Of a stretch of 64,000 nucleotides of DNA, positions 1-11,334 are shown piece after piece. The stretch covers positions 810,963-874,962 of the forward strand of contig JAVLUZ010000273.1 of NCBI GenBank assembly GCA_036768485.1, read 5' to 3'. The position numbers and the translations under genes were made by a program. The number at the start of each line of letters is the position of its first letter. Within the stretch, counting starts at the first letter, position 1. Source of the stretch: Mermis nigrescens (taxonomy: Eukaryota; Nematoda; Enoplea; Mermithida; Mermithidae). Below the pieces are notes generated by a model. That model saw only the letters and a list, made by a program, of their open reading frames with translations. It was not told where the DNA came from and searched no databases.

Positions 1-93
1 AACGGGAGCCGTAAAGCGTCCGATTTCTACTGCTACTCGTATAAGGCTTTAAAACGCATGGACAATCGCGAACGACGATTTCAGCTAGGTTAA
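1..93 (+). CDS. Possible 3' terminal exon of an upstream gene (partial)
   Basis: Frame 1 is open from the window edge to TAA at 91-93 and gives about 30 residues, ending KRMDNRERRFQLG. Codon use (GGG, AGC, CGT, GCG, TCC, GAC, CGC) is richer in GC than the surrounding repeats and resembles the Rab27 exons. An AATAAA polyadenylation signal lies at 247-252, a plausible 3' UTR distance. I do not recognise the protein. The opposite strand is also open here behind a possible acceptor (rc of the bases around 85-93), so strand is not certain. Confidence 0.35.
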   Translation, partial: NGSRKASDFYCYSYKALKRMDNRERRFQLG

Positions 94-1560
94 CTAGTCG
101 ACTAGTACGATTGGACGAAAAATTTGACTGGTCGGCGAACTTTATCGAATTGTGCAATCCAGGTTGTTTTTTGAAATGGAAGGAAAGCGCGTTGCGTTTT
201 CCACGTTGCGATATACTTTTAATGAAAAATATACATATTAAAAAATAATAAAATTATGAAAAATAAGATCAAAAGTTCAATATTCCGAAGAAATAAATCA
301 CCGTCCTCTTTCCGATAAAATACGAGCATAGTTCATACATGTAGCAGGGGAAGGGGGACCCCCACCAAAAGAGTCGCCCGCCCCCAGAAACCAGAAAATT
401 TTTCAGCCCCGCCCCCTCCCCCCAAATTTGAGAAAAATTGGTTGTGGCCAATTATCGGAGCTCATTTATCCCCCCACCACCTTAAAATAGCCGAAGACTT
501 TCCACCCAAATTTTGACCCCTGAAATGAGCGCATATGGCAAGAGGTGCTTACTTTTCCTGATAGTATACAAAGTCATGCAACCACTGCTCGTCGATGGCG
601 TTTGATGTGGGTAAGATCGCATTCAACTACAACTTGTGCTGTCGCCGAGGCGCTTAACTGTTTAAAGCTGAAAAATGCTCAATACAGATTCAAATTAAGC
701 AAATGCACATCTTTAAAGTTTAAGAAAATAAGAATTTCGATCGAATTGATACGAATGGGTTAGGTGTACTTACTAACTATGTTTTCCAGCGCTTCTACAG
801 AATAGTGACGAATGTTGTTAAATCACTCGTCTTAATAATTAAATAAGTGTTAGCTAACAATTAGTGATGAAACGGGCACCCGGATCCGGTATTTTCCGGA
901 TGTTTAAAGGATCCGGATCCGGAAGTTAGAATTTTTACCACCCTAATCCGAAACCAGAAGTTTGGGTTTTTACCCCCATATCCAAATTAATTGTTAAAGT
1001 ATTCCATTAAACTAAAACAAATCTGCAATCTTTTGTTTTTATCTCAAAATGCCAGATTTATGAAGTTACAGTCAAACTTCAAACAGAATCAGTTTTACAC
1101 AAAAAAGAGATATTTTGAGCAATTTCCCCGCCACCGGTTTTTGAGAGACGAAATAAACATACAATAATTAAATTTTAGGTATGAATGTAAACAATCTTTA
1201 TTGACTTCTGCACAAAAAATTAAAGACAAGTCATAAGCTAGTTATGTAAAGTTCTGTTACTGCAGCTATTATGGATCGGCTAAAAACGGTGACGGGGAAA
1301 TTGTTCAAAAGGTCAAAAAAGTTTTCAAATTTTGCTTCGCATTCTACAGGGGTCTAAAAAATGCCAAAAATTGAGCGCTCATGTTGAAAAACCGATGTTT
1401 TTTGCAGAAAGTCCATCCTACGTAAAGTGGCGAGACCCAAAACTAGTTTTAGAACACTTTGTTATCGTAAATTTTGGTACCGTAAAGAATATAACGATCA
1501 GTAATATGTTTTATCTCCTAAAGTTGCATTTTCAGACCTTCACTCGTGCACTTTAGCCGA
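94..1560. other. Intergenic/repeat-derived DNA, no supported gene
   Basis: AT-rich sequence with C-runs near 355-480 that resemble debris of the hAT-like families seen later. Around 868-930 there is a GGATCCGG-rich palindromic stretch beginning TAGTGATGAAACGGG, which looks like an hAT terminus. A 46-nt exon-like block with good splice signals sits at 565-610 (see findings). Nothing else is interpretable. Confidence 0.4.
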
Positions 1561-2110
1561 TTTCCGGAGTCTCGTCGAAGAATAAAAACTCAATAACTTA
1601 TCAAAACAGCGGGAAGCGCCAGAAAATTTTGAAATTTTACCTCTCAAAATGCACCTTTGCAATAAAATTGCTGCAATAAGCGCGGTGTGGCCTAAACATC
1701 AATAGCAAATAATTAAATTAAATAAATCCGGTGAGAAGCGGAGCGGAGCGCCTGAAAATTTTGGAAATTCCACCTCTAAAAAGCATTTTCGCATAACAAA
1801 AATTGTCCGAAAATCTGCGCAGAAGATAAGAATTTTCAATCATAGTAAAGTTCTAGAACAAGCTGTCGATAAAAGTGCAGTGACCGGCGCGGCACGGTCT
1901 TAACATCAATAACCAATGTAAAATTAAATCAATCGGGCGCGAAGTGCCGGAGAAATCTTTGGATTTTGCCATTCTATAATGCATCTTTGCATTACAAAAA
2001 TTTTCCACAATGTAAACCGAGCCCAAAGTCTTTTTATTATCCCTTAACTTTGCTTCACAAAAACCCCTAAATAAGTAAAAAAAACTAAGCTTGCAACCCC
2101 ACATTATAGT
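1560..2110. repeat. Degenerate tandem repeat with GCG hairpin cores
   Basis: Three imperfect units share the order GCGCC(T)GAAAATTTT, ...CCTCT.AAAA.GCA..TTTGCA.., ...AACATCAATA(G/A)C(A/C)A. They begin near 1614, 1748 and 1940. Unit spacing is irregular, so this is an old, decayed array. No coding potential is seen. Confidence 0.45.
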
Positions 2111-2741
2111 CACAGTCCGAACACGAGAAGCTTTCTATAAAGATTGGGAAAAAAGTGAAAAAGTCAAAAAATTCAAAAAAAAAATTGAAATTCGAATTCT
2201 TTCAAACTAATGAGCTGCGATCAAAATGGATGTCATATTCGTGATCAGCGTATGAAAATTGACCATATTTAATCAAATTTCTAAAAATTATTCCCGTATA
2301 TATGTATATAACTCCTAAAGTCCACAAGTGCCAGAATTTCACCCCCCTGCCCAGAATTCCTATGCTGTGCATGTATTGTTTTTGGTGCAAAAAAGACTGC
2401 CCCTGCTCCAAATTCATGATTGGTAAAAATAGCTCGTCATATTCATTACTCAGGCGAGCGGGGAAGGCGAACGCTTCCCTTTGCTGTGAAAAATTTTTGG
2501 CAGGCAATATAATGCGCGGAAAGTTGAAAATTTGCACCTGTCTGCCAGAAGATCGTCAAAGTTTCGGTGCTTCGCACCGTAATATGTAAGGTATGTATTT
2601 GCTATAATTTTACCGCAAGCACGACCAAACAGCGATAATTTTCACAGCCCATTTACAGCAAAGAAAATTTTTTGAAAAAAATTTACTTTGTATTTGCTCC
2701 CAGCCCCTTTGGCCGAATCCTGGATACGTAGCTCCTTAGAC
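2111..2741. other. Repeat-derived stretch without gene
   Basis: Holds the end of a family-B-like element (CCCAGAATTCC, TGCTGTGCATG near 2350-2372) and a hairpin GGTGCTTCGCACC at 2568-2580. The open frames across it on both strands are accidental: they carry no recognisable domain and overlap repeat motifs found elsewhere in the window. Confidence 0.4.
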
Positions 2742-2749
2742 ATCTTAGG

Positions 2750-3546
2750 CAGGCCCGTATCCAGGGGGCGGGGGGGGGCCTGCCCCCCCCCAAAATGGGA
2801 AAAAAATTTTTGTTCTTCCCAAGGGTCCCTCAAAATGAAAAATTAAAAATTGGCGAAGTGCGTCTAAAACACCGCCAAAACAGGTTTTTAGCGTACTTTT
2901 GAGCAAGTAAACTCAAAATTTTCCGGCGCTTCGCGCCGGATTTATTGTTTATGTATAGTTTTGTCTTCTAAACCGCTAAAAATCGTTCAAATTTGAGTTA
3001 GACATAGAGAGCATGTCAATTTTTTCCAGCGCTGTGCGCCGGATTCATTGTTCAGCTATAGTTTTTGCCTTCTAGCTTACTCAAAACAGCTCAAATTTGA
3101 GGTTTGACATGGGAAACATGAAATTTTTCAGGCGCTTCGCGCCGTTTTTATTGTTTATGTTTTTTGTCTTCTAGCCTGCTCAAAACCGCTTAAATTTGAA
3201 CTTGACATGCAGAATATGTCAATTTTTTCGGCCCTTGGCGCCGAATTATTCATTATCTGCATTGTTGTTCTCTGTAAAGCACAATGATTAAGTGCAAAGG
3301 CAAGAGATAGGAAATAATTCGTCGATTAAGTGATGAGAAATCAGCTTAAATGATAAATTTGCTGTATATCAATATGAGATAGTGAAAAATTTTCGAATTT
3401 TTTTGAATTTTTCTTCACCATCGTATAGAGCTCGCCGAAATACGCTCAAAACTGCCTTTATTTTCGACTATCTCCTAATGGTTTTCGAGATATCTGGCCT
3501 CAAAAATTTTCGCCCCCCCCGAAATAAAATCCTGGATACGGGCCTG
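2750..3546 (+). mobile_element. Non-autonomous hAT element, 797 bp, perfect 8-bp TSD
   Basis: The ends are inverted: CAGGCCCGTATCCAGG on the left and the reverse complement of CCTGGATACGGGCCTG on the right. The 8 bp before (ATCTTAGG, 2742-2749) and after (ATCTTAGG, 3547-3554) match exactly, which is the hAT target-site rule. It has no transposase. The interior carries three or four GGCGCTTCGCGCC-type hairpins (2929, 3030, 3130, 3235), each followed by a similar TTATTGTTTATGT..TTTTGTCTTCTA block, so the body is itself a tandem array. A second copy lies at about 52165-53336. Confidence 0.88.
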
Positions 3547-3554
3547 ATCTTAGG

Positions 3555-4594
3555 TATTACTAATCTATTTTAAACGCAAACCTAATTATTAAGTATCTAC
3601 CATAGCCTGGCATGGAGGGATAGGCAAAGTCAGGATTTTCGCCAGAAGAGGAATCCTAAAATCTTTTTTCAAGAACTCCATAAAAACGGGTGGGGCCGTT
3701 GAATACGGGGCTGTAGAATAACGTGTTCTTTGGACTATTCGCATCGTCCTGCACTTATAGGGAAATTTATTTCTTCATTGAAATTTTTTTACGTTTTTGA
3801 CGGAAAAATGCTCATTATGCGCTCAAAGCGCTAATTTTTTAACTTTTACTGCAATAAAACGATAGAAACTGTCAAAAGATAGAAGAAATCGGCACAAAGA
3901 GGCATAAGCTTAGCCAGAATTTTCGCCAGGGGGGGATGCAAAAATATTTTTATATTAAAAGTCCATAAGAACGTTAACGTATAAAAATGCGTCCTAGTCT
4001 TAAAATAATGCTTTCTTTTAAACTTTTCACATCGTCCTGCAACAATAAGAATGCTAAGAAAAAAATTTTTCAGAGAATCTCCACAATTAATGCAGCACAC
4101 TTAGCCAGTTTTACTGCTCGGGTAGAACTTTAGATCACAGAGAATGCAACGAAAAAACCTTTTTGCGGGCTGGTGGTCTGGGGTGGCGCGCTCAAGCGCC
4201 TCCTGCCCCAAGCAGGGTCCGGGCAGAGCCCCGGAAAATTTTGCAAAATCAAGCACTGAAACGTTCAAATCAAATCAAAGCATTTATTGCGACGTCCGGG
4301 AAAAACACACAAATAGAAAATAGGATGCAAATTACGATAAAAAAGAGGACGGGTTTTTAAATGACATATGACAAAACATATATATATACAACTATAACGT
4401 CTCTTTTGTAGACTTGTCATGTTCCCTTGCTAAGCAGCTTTTACAAACGCAATCTGTACAAAGCGAACTAATTTTCTCTACTTTTTTGAATTTCTATTCA
4501 CTAGAAATACTTGTAAGTAGGAACATCTTCTCATGGCGAAAAACGCTTTATATGCAGCTCTTTGTCGCCACTGAAGCCAAAGCTAGAATAATCG
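3555..4594. other. Repeat-derived stretch without gene
   Basis: AT-rich DNA with isolated G/C runs (3928-3937, 4165-4240) and phrases shared with other repeats in the window, such as CATCGTCCTGCA twice (near 3747 and 4030). It ends in GGTGCGAAG, the left half of a hairpin split by the element that begins at 4603. No gene is supported. Confidence 0.35.
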
Positions 4595-5084
4595 GTGCGA
4601 AGCAGGCCCGTATCCAGGGGGATAGGGGAGGCACGTGCCCCCACCCCCAAAACGATCTATGAGAATGATTTTTTTCTTTACTCCCCTCTTTGCTTTTTTA
4701 GCCCAAATTCGCAAAAAAAATTTTAATTTCAAATTATAATTAGAGTCTATTAGTCCCAAGCGCACGGTTTAAAAACTCCTCAGTCTTTATACAACCTAAA
4801 GCGTATTTTGCATCCATTTCTTCTGTTTTGCACAACAAGAACAAGAAAATATTTATTATCCAGACAAATACACGAATTTCGGTAAAACACAAAATGAGAT
4901 TTGTTTGAGAGGTTGTCCATTGGACTTTCACCATATTTAAGACATCTGGGTAGTGTTCTTCATACAAAATCCCTTTGTACATGTACAAAGATGGTCCCTA
5001 AAAGTCTTTGTTTGTATATTTTGTACATGCAAATTTTTGTGCACTATATATGATGATACAGTAGCGATTTTAGTGTGGTAAAGC

Positions 5085-5391
5085 CAGGGTGGGTAAGGCT
5101 GGGTTTTTTATGGGTTTTTTGAGTGCAAAAAATCATTGGGTTTTGGATTTTTTATCCACATAGACTGAAATATATACTGTAGGTGATTTAAATTTCTAAA
5201 TTTCTAAATGATTTCTAAACTTTGTTTGGATGAGATTTCTAAAGGGGCGTACGTGAGCGCGATCCGCCTGTACGTCTCAGCCATTACTATGCTATGCTAA
5301 TAAACGTTCTTTCGTTCTTTCGACATCTTTTATTATATCCTTTTTCATGTAATTCCTATTGCATTTTTTACAGTAGTAATTGGTAATACAA

Positions 5392-5424
<33 letters not shown>

Positions 5425-5935
5425 ATTGTATTTCAAATCTATTTTTGTTTGCTTTATGTTGTTCCTCTGAGTAAGGAAGGCCAACAAACCCCAGTCTGGT
5501 CAACACAATGCCCATGCTCAAAAATCTCAGACCTAGCTTACAATTGCCGAGCCATGCTGCAAAACAGGGCGCTTTTATTCAGTCACCTCAATAGCCCATT
5601 CTTTTCTGAGTTCGACCAATTTTCCTATTTCCTAATATTTATTTGAGAGCCAGTGCATTTTCTGATTAAAATCTGGTAATGTCCGAGCATTGAAGAGAAA
5701 GATACATAAATATATGTGGCAGTCGCAATGAACGATCGATTTTGTTGTTGGATTTCATATATTAGCTGAATAAAGTTGTTGCTCTTTGTTTGTTTCGTGT
5801 CTTGCAGCTGTTGGAAGTATTCCCAGCTACCGTATGTAGCTCTTAGTTGTCATTCCGCCATTTCTATAGAAAAAACCCAATAAAACCTAAAACCCAAAAT
5901 TCAAAATTTTCAAATCTAAATTGTTTCCATCCCTG
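5085..5935 (+). mobile_element. hAT-like insertion inside family D, 8-bp TSD (6/8)
   Basis: Begins CAGGGTGGGTAAGG and ends CCATCCCTG, giving inverted CAGGG(A/G)TGG termini. Flanking octamers are GGTAAAGC (5077-5084) and GGTAGAAC (5936-5943). It interrupts family D exactly where uninterrupted copies read TGTGGT(T)AAACAGGG. The interior holds the 135-bp block shared with 56188 and an (ATT)n run at about 5391-5423. No coding capacity. Confidence 0.65.
5262..5400 (+). repeat. Shared ~135-bp block (copy 1)
   Basis: Reads ATCCGCCTGTACGTCTCAG, then ATGCTATGCTAATAAACG, TTCTTTCGTTCTTTCG and a TTATATCCTTTTTCATGTAA block before an ATT-rich tail. The same order recurs at 56188-56330 in a different host repeat. 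The AATAAA-like motif followed by short tandem tails resembles the 3' end of a LINE or SINE; this is inference. Confidence 0.5.
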
Positions 5936-6291
5936 GGTAGAACAGGGTTTCTCGACCTTTGGAAGTGTATTTTAGCTAATTTATAGGTTTCTGATGCTAA
6001 AAATTGCTGAAAATTGTTTCATAACCGCGCGAAGAGCGTAAAAATTTGACATATTCCCATTCTAAATGCGAATTACCTATGCCATTTTAAAGATATGTAG
6101 GATAGACTAATTACTCATTTAGGTGGGTATACGAAGCGCCGAAAATTTTTATGAATTTTTCAACTTTTTACAGTTTTTGTCTTCCCAAAAATATTTTTGC
6201 ATTTACAAAGACGGTCCTGAAAAGTCTTTGTATATCCAGAAAAATCCTTGCCGAATACAAAAAACTGCGCATCTGGGTAGCAAAATTTACG

Positions 6292-6655
6292 GCACTTGTT
6301 CACTTTAACCCCTATCGAATTTTTTCTATCTTTTTAAACATTAGGGTATATACAGCATTATGATATATCTATCTAGGGTATATACAGCATTATGATATAT
6401 CTATCATATGATATAATCCTTGATTTTCTTCAGGTTTCTTTTTCTTTCTTTTTGTTCTTATTTTCTTCAGATTCATAATCAACTTTTGCAATAATTTACT
6501 TGATAAGATAGAAAATGTAAGTTTTTGCTTACAATATACTTAGGCTTAGGCTTAGTACATCTGGAAAGGTGTTTTAAGCTGCTTAGGTCGAGGTCGCTCC
6601 TGCAATGTTAAAAAGATAGAAAAAATTCAATAGGGGTTAAAGTGAACAAGTACCA
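6292..6655. mobile_element. Small inverted-repeat element (MITE-like), ~50-bp TIRs
   Basis: ACTTGTTCACTTTAACCCC followed by TAT(C/T)GAATTTTTTCTATC at 6295-6338 recurs inverted at about 6606-6653. Between the arms, TAGGGTATATACAGCATTAT plus GATATATCTATC is duplicated in tandem (period about 32 bp, 6343-6405). No target duplication could be fixed. It lies just before the first LINE. Confidence 0.6.
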
Positions 6656-6722
6656 AATTTACAAAATGTACCTACTTATAGATCAAAAGTGATCGTAAAA
6701 CGTCTTTATCCTTTGATCTCCC

Positions 6723-7392
6723 TTGATCAATTGTATTTTTGCCCCATCTGCTTGCCGATGGGGAAACGCATGTTTTCGCTTGAATCTAAGCTCACCAGCT
6801 TGGAAAAATGGTTTGCTTCATCTCGAATCTACGGTTACAAGTCGTCTCAACAAGCTGGCTGATCTGGTCACGAAAAATCCTGCTCCGAACAATCTAGCCG
6901 CTGTCCATCCACTGATGGATCTCAACAAGATGGTCATTAGTGCTGTTCGTGATACGATGGAAGCCGAGTAAAAAGACCACTGTCGCCCTGGAAAACTTTG
7001 CTCTGATCAATCAAGACGAGAAATTGGACGATGATGTCAAGCGTTTTGCCTCACAGACCGGTTTCGACACGACAAAACTCGTCAGCATCCGTCGGTCGGG
7101 CCCTGTCATTGTCTCGAGGAAGGACAATTGCGATTTGCCACGGATCCTTAAGGTAAAGTGTGATTCCGAACAATCAAAGGCCGAATTGATCCGTTGCGTT
7201 TCAAAATTTTCTGATCGAGGCCGTCGATCGAAGGTCTATGCTAGACCTGATCGCACTTGGCAACAGCGTGAAACCCTTCGCCATTTGAATGCTGAATTGG
7301 CTGAAAAACGGGATTCGGGCGAGATGAATTGGTTCATCAATCGTAATTCTTATGAGTTGAAGCAGTTTAAGCATCTTTTGCCTCGCCCTTAG
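6723..7392 (+). pseudogene. LINE 1 ORF1 remnant (nucleic-acid-binding ORF1p C-terminal part)
   Basis: Two overlapping frames (6723-6971 and 6940-7392) give the C-terminal part of a CR1/Jockey-type ORF1 protein. The tail RPDRTWQQRETLRHLNAEL has the basic helix seen at the same place in the ORF1 of the second LINE (RPDLSFLQRKRQRELVSEL). The two frames need one frameshift near 6955. There is no PHD finger, so the 5' end appears truncated. It ends in TAG at 7390-7392, and the next codons run in the same frame straight into ORF2. Confidence 0.7.
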
Positions 7393-10206
7393 GGAGTTCA
7401 CGCCCCTACTGTTCCTGTTAAAAAGCTAAATTTTAAGAAAATCAATATCAACTGTGTTTTATTTAATGCTAGAAGTTTGCAAAATAAGATATCTGAATTT
7501 CATGCTCTACTTTCTTCAGAACGTTATGATTTAGTGTTCGTCTCTGAGACATGGTTACATGATCATATTTCTGATGGCCTTATTTGTCCATATGCAACTT
7601 ATTCTGTCCACAGATGTGACAGAATTGGCTATAGGGGAGGAGGTGTCGCACTCTTTTTCAAGAAGTCCCTAAAAATCAACAATGTTTCTATTGTGGAAGA
7701 ATTCTTGTGTCCTGAAGTATTAGTTTGTGATTTTCACTTGTGTAAAAAATCTGTCAGATTCATAATGTGTTATTGTCCACCCCAATATGACTCAGAAATC
7801 ACTAATAAGTTAAGTAAATTATTTGAACATTATGTCGAAAATGCTCAAAATTGTATCCTACTAGGTGATTTTAATTTGCCTGATTTGAATTTGAATATTA
7901 TTTCTGCTTATAGAAACCCTGTGACACAAGTATTTTATGATTGTTTTGTCAATCTTGGTCTTATACAATTATCTTTTGATCCAAATAGAGATGAAAAATA
8001 TTCTTGATCTAATTTTGTGTACTTCCAGCAATCTTGTCTTCAATGTATTAACTACTGAACCTTTCTCTAATAGTGATCATTGTAGCATTGAGTTCAGTTT
8101 ACCTGCGTCTGTAGTACCCAACCAAACTTCCCTTGAGTATGACTTTAGAAAAGCGGACTATGCATCTATCGAGATTTTTTTAGCCTCTATCGATTGGCAC
8201 CTCTGTTTTACCCATTGCATTAGCATTAACGATTTTTATGTTGTTTTTCTTGACATAATTAATGAGGCTATATATCGATACGTTCCCTTTAAGCATACTG
8301 TGCATAAAAAATCACTGCCTAAAGTCGTGTCGTAAATTGCAAGTAATTAAAAAGGAACTTTGGGAAAAGTATAAAAAGAGTCGTTGCCCTGTTATTTTAA
8401 GCAAGTATAAGAAGATTACTAAAGAAATTAAATTTGCTTTGAAAGATCTTTTCACGAGGGAGGAACGTAAGCTTTTAAATTCTCGAAATGTAAAAAATTT
8501 TTATTCTTTCGTAAATGACCGGTTAAGAAAGACAAAGTCAGCTTCAATATTAATGTGTGATGGTAGGATGATAGATAATGATTTTGAAAAAGCTAATGCT
8601 TACAACTCTTTTTTTGCGAGTAATTTTGTTATTGACGATCTTGTTTCTCCCCATTTCGCAAACAGAGTCAAAAGTGATGCTCATCCTCTTTCTGTAAAAT
8701 TTGATGTTCTGACTATTTCTGAATCCATAAGTAGGCTTAAGCCCACTTTGTCGCTTGGCCCCGATGGCTTGTGTGCATATTTTATTAAAAAGTTGAAAAC
8801 AGTGTTGCTCTCACCTTTAGAAACCATCTTCAACGTTTCTTATCAAAGTGGAAAGATACCTGATTTTTGGCGAAAAGCTGTTGTGATCCCAGTTCATAAA
8901 AAGGGGATATGTCATCAGTTGATAACTATCGTCCAATTTCCTTATGTTGTGTTTCTTGTAAATTAATGGAATCTATAATGAACATGTCCTTGCTTTCTTA
9001 TCTAGAGAAGCAAAATCTGCTAAGTGAAAAACAGTTTGGTTTTAGAAAAAATAGATCATGTGCGTTACAACTTGTTGAGTGCAAAAATCAGTGGACCAAA
9101 TTTCTAGATGAGGGAATTCCTGTTGACATTGTCTACATTGACTTTTGTAAGGCTTTTGATACCGTGTCACACAAAAAACTGCTAATTAAGTTGGCATCTT
9201 ATGGACTGAACAAACTCTCTTTTAATTGGATCGAAAATTTCTTGACTAATAGATCCCAAGTCGTTAAAATTAAAAATTCTTTATCTGATTCCATTCCTGT
9301 TACCAGTGGCGTGCCCCAGGGTAGTATACTAGGTCCCACACTTTTTTAATCTTCATTAACGACTTATGTGAAATGCGCCAAAACAGTAATTTTACTTTGT
9401 TTGCTGACGATATCAAACTTTGGAATCTATCATCCAATTTCATGACACTTCAAGCTGACATAAATTATGTGCATGAGTGGGCCAATACATGGCAATTAAA
9501 AATATCAGTTAATAAATGTTTAGTTCTATATCTGGGTAGTTCAAACCCTAGGCATTCTTATCACATAAATGATTTCTATCTTTCTACTGACACACTTTGT
9601 GTAAAAGATTTGGGTGTTTTTCTGAATTCTAATTTATCGTCCAGATCTCATTGTGAATATATTGTGAAAAAAGGCATGCAGTTAAGCAATCTGATCTTGC
9701 GTAGTTTTATTTCTAAAGATAGATTATTACTTGTTAAGGCCTTCATTACTTACGTTCGACCAGTGCTTGAATTTTGCTGTGTTTTGTGGAGTCCTTACCT
9801 GCTGTGTGATATCACCTCCGTCGAACGGGTTCAAAGAAGGTTTACGAAACGAATTTTTAGTGATAAAAATTTGACATATGCTGAAAGATTACACGAACTT
9901 GGTCTGGACACTCTTGAGCTAAGACGCCTCCATAACGACCTAACATTAGCCTTTTCTATTATCAAATGTAAAGCTCTTCCTTTCAAGGATTTCTTCACAA
10001 TTAATTTAAATTCTAATCGAGCAGCAAATTCTTGTAAACTTCTCGTCAATCATGTAAATAAAAATTGCAGAAAATTTGATTTTTGTAATCGAATAATTCC
10101 TATCTGGAACTCTCTACCTGAACAGATTATAAGTGCTCCAAATAGACACGTTTTTCTGACTAAACTTAAAAGATTAAACCTTTCTAAATTTCTTAAAGGG
10201 GCGTAA
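7393..10206 (+). pseudogene. LINE 1 ORF2: APE endonuclease + reverse transcriptase, frameshifted
   Basis: APE-type endonuclease motifs appear in order: FNARSLQNK, SETWLHD, RCDRIGYRGGGVALF, GDFNLPDLN, NSDHCSIEF. Reverse-transcriptase motifs follow: NYRPISLCC, QFGFRKNRSC, IDFCKAFDTVSH, SGVPQGSILGPTLF and the catalytic FADD (about 9402). Four single-base frame changes fall near 7985, 8330, 8910 and 9347, at least three beside short homopolymers (AAAAA, GGGG, TTTTTT), so they may be decay or sequencing error. It ends at TAA 10204-10206. The element lies head to tail with a second LINE of a different subfamily. No AUG occurs before the endonuclease domain. Confidence 0.88.
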
Positions 10207-10356
10207 GTAAGAGCAGTTTTTTCTATTGCCTTTACGTTTACCCTGCTTCGTCATACTTAATTTGTTTTGTCTTTCATGTATTTTCATTTTCGTTCATTCG
10301 TCCTATCCATGTATGTTAATATATATATTAATTTTTTTTTCGGTTTTCACCCAAAT

Positions 10357-11334
10357 TATCAAGGAGTGTGGCGACTAATCGAGCTGAAGAGCCGCAATGC
10401 GTTACTTCTAATTAATTTGATCAATATTTCAACTCTACATACCTACATATTTCGACCATGGGTAAAAAATGGCGTACCGAAGATCACGGATACCAGCCTA
10501 CGTTCTAAGTCACCATCTCGAAGGTCCAACTTTGATTTACTTGATGATACGAACGATAATTCTTGTGATTGTATCATTTGCTACAAGTTAGTTTCTGATG
10601 ACGACACTGCCTTATTATGCGATTTTTGCGACCGTTGGGGTCATACTTCTTGTTTGAAAGTTAATGATCATGATTATGAAACTTATTCAAAGCCCGATTC
10701 CACTTTCTATTGTTTCCACTGTAAACCAATTGTGAAAAAATATTTGCATATTGAACGTCGCTTAGATGATTTTGCTACTAAGCTTGCCGATTTAGAAAAG
10801 AAAGTTGATCGTCTTGAACATTCTCGAAATTCTCCTACCAATTATGATAAAAACGAACTATCTGCTCTGATTAATGATGCTATCGAAAGAGATTCTAAGA
10901 AATGTAATGCTGTTCTGTTTAACTTGCCTTTATCGAACAGTGTTGAGGACATTGATCAGGTCAAACGGCTAATCGATTCTCATTCTGATGGTCACGATCT
11001 AGTATTCATCTGATGTTACACGCGTCTTTCGTGATGGTCCCATTCACGAAAACTGCGTCCAGTTTGTCAAAGTTTGCCTAGCGTCGGTTCAGGCAAGGCA
11101 TCGCTTCGTTTCCTTGATCAATAAGACAGTCCTGCGTTAAATCCAAAGACCAACTTTCGCGTTTGCGGTGCCGTCCTGATTTATCATTCCTTCAAAGAAA
11201 ACGTCAACGCGAACTGGTTTCCGAGCTCAACGATCGTAAATCTCGAGGTGAAGAAGGTCTTTTTATCGATTTTCAGCGCCGATTGTGTTAAATGCAAACC
11301 AAACCGTAATATTAATAACCAACTCTTCACCTAG
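10357..11334 (+). pseudogene. LINE 2 ORF1: PHD-finger ORF1 protein, frameshifted at its C-terminal part
   Basis: The frame open to 11013 encodes a PHD-type zinc finger: CDCIIC, CDFCDRWGH, SCLK, YCFHC (about 10567-10726). It is followed by a heptad-rich helix (LDDFATKLADLEKKVDRLE) typical of CR1/Jockey ORF1 proteins. Beyond TGA at 11011 homology continues in other frames (RPDLSFLQRKRQRELVSEL at about 11172-11230), showing at least two indels. The final frame reaches TAG at 11332-11334 and is in phase with ORF2. The true start is unclear: the first in-frame part overlaps the 3' end of LINE 1, and a good-context ATG at 10459 is out of frame. Confidence 0.75.

Larger units (their letters stand above)
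4975..6240. repeat. Family D repeat (TGTACAAAG ends), interrupted by a nested element
   Basis: The start carries GTACAAAGATGGTCCC..AAAGTCTTTG (4983-5012) and TAGTGTGGTA; the far end carries ACAAAGACGGTCCTG..AAGTCTTTGTATA (6203-6233). Copies at 58170-58575 and 61866-62565 show the same order. The copy is split by the hAT-like element at 5085-5935: GTGTGGTAAAG on the left resumes as AACAGGGTTTCTCGACC on the right. Confidence 0.6.

Noticed and set aside
10267..10356. The N-terminal 30 residues of LINE 2 ORF1 (MSFMYFHFRSF..)
   Set aside because: This part is the 3' end of LINE 1 read through in the open frame; it starts at TTG, and the true ORF1 start is further downstream.
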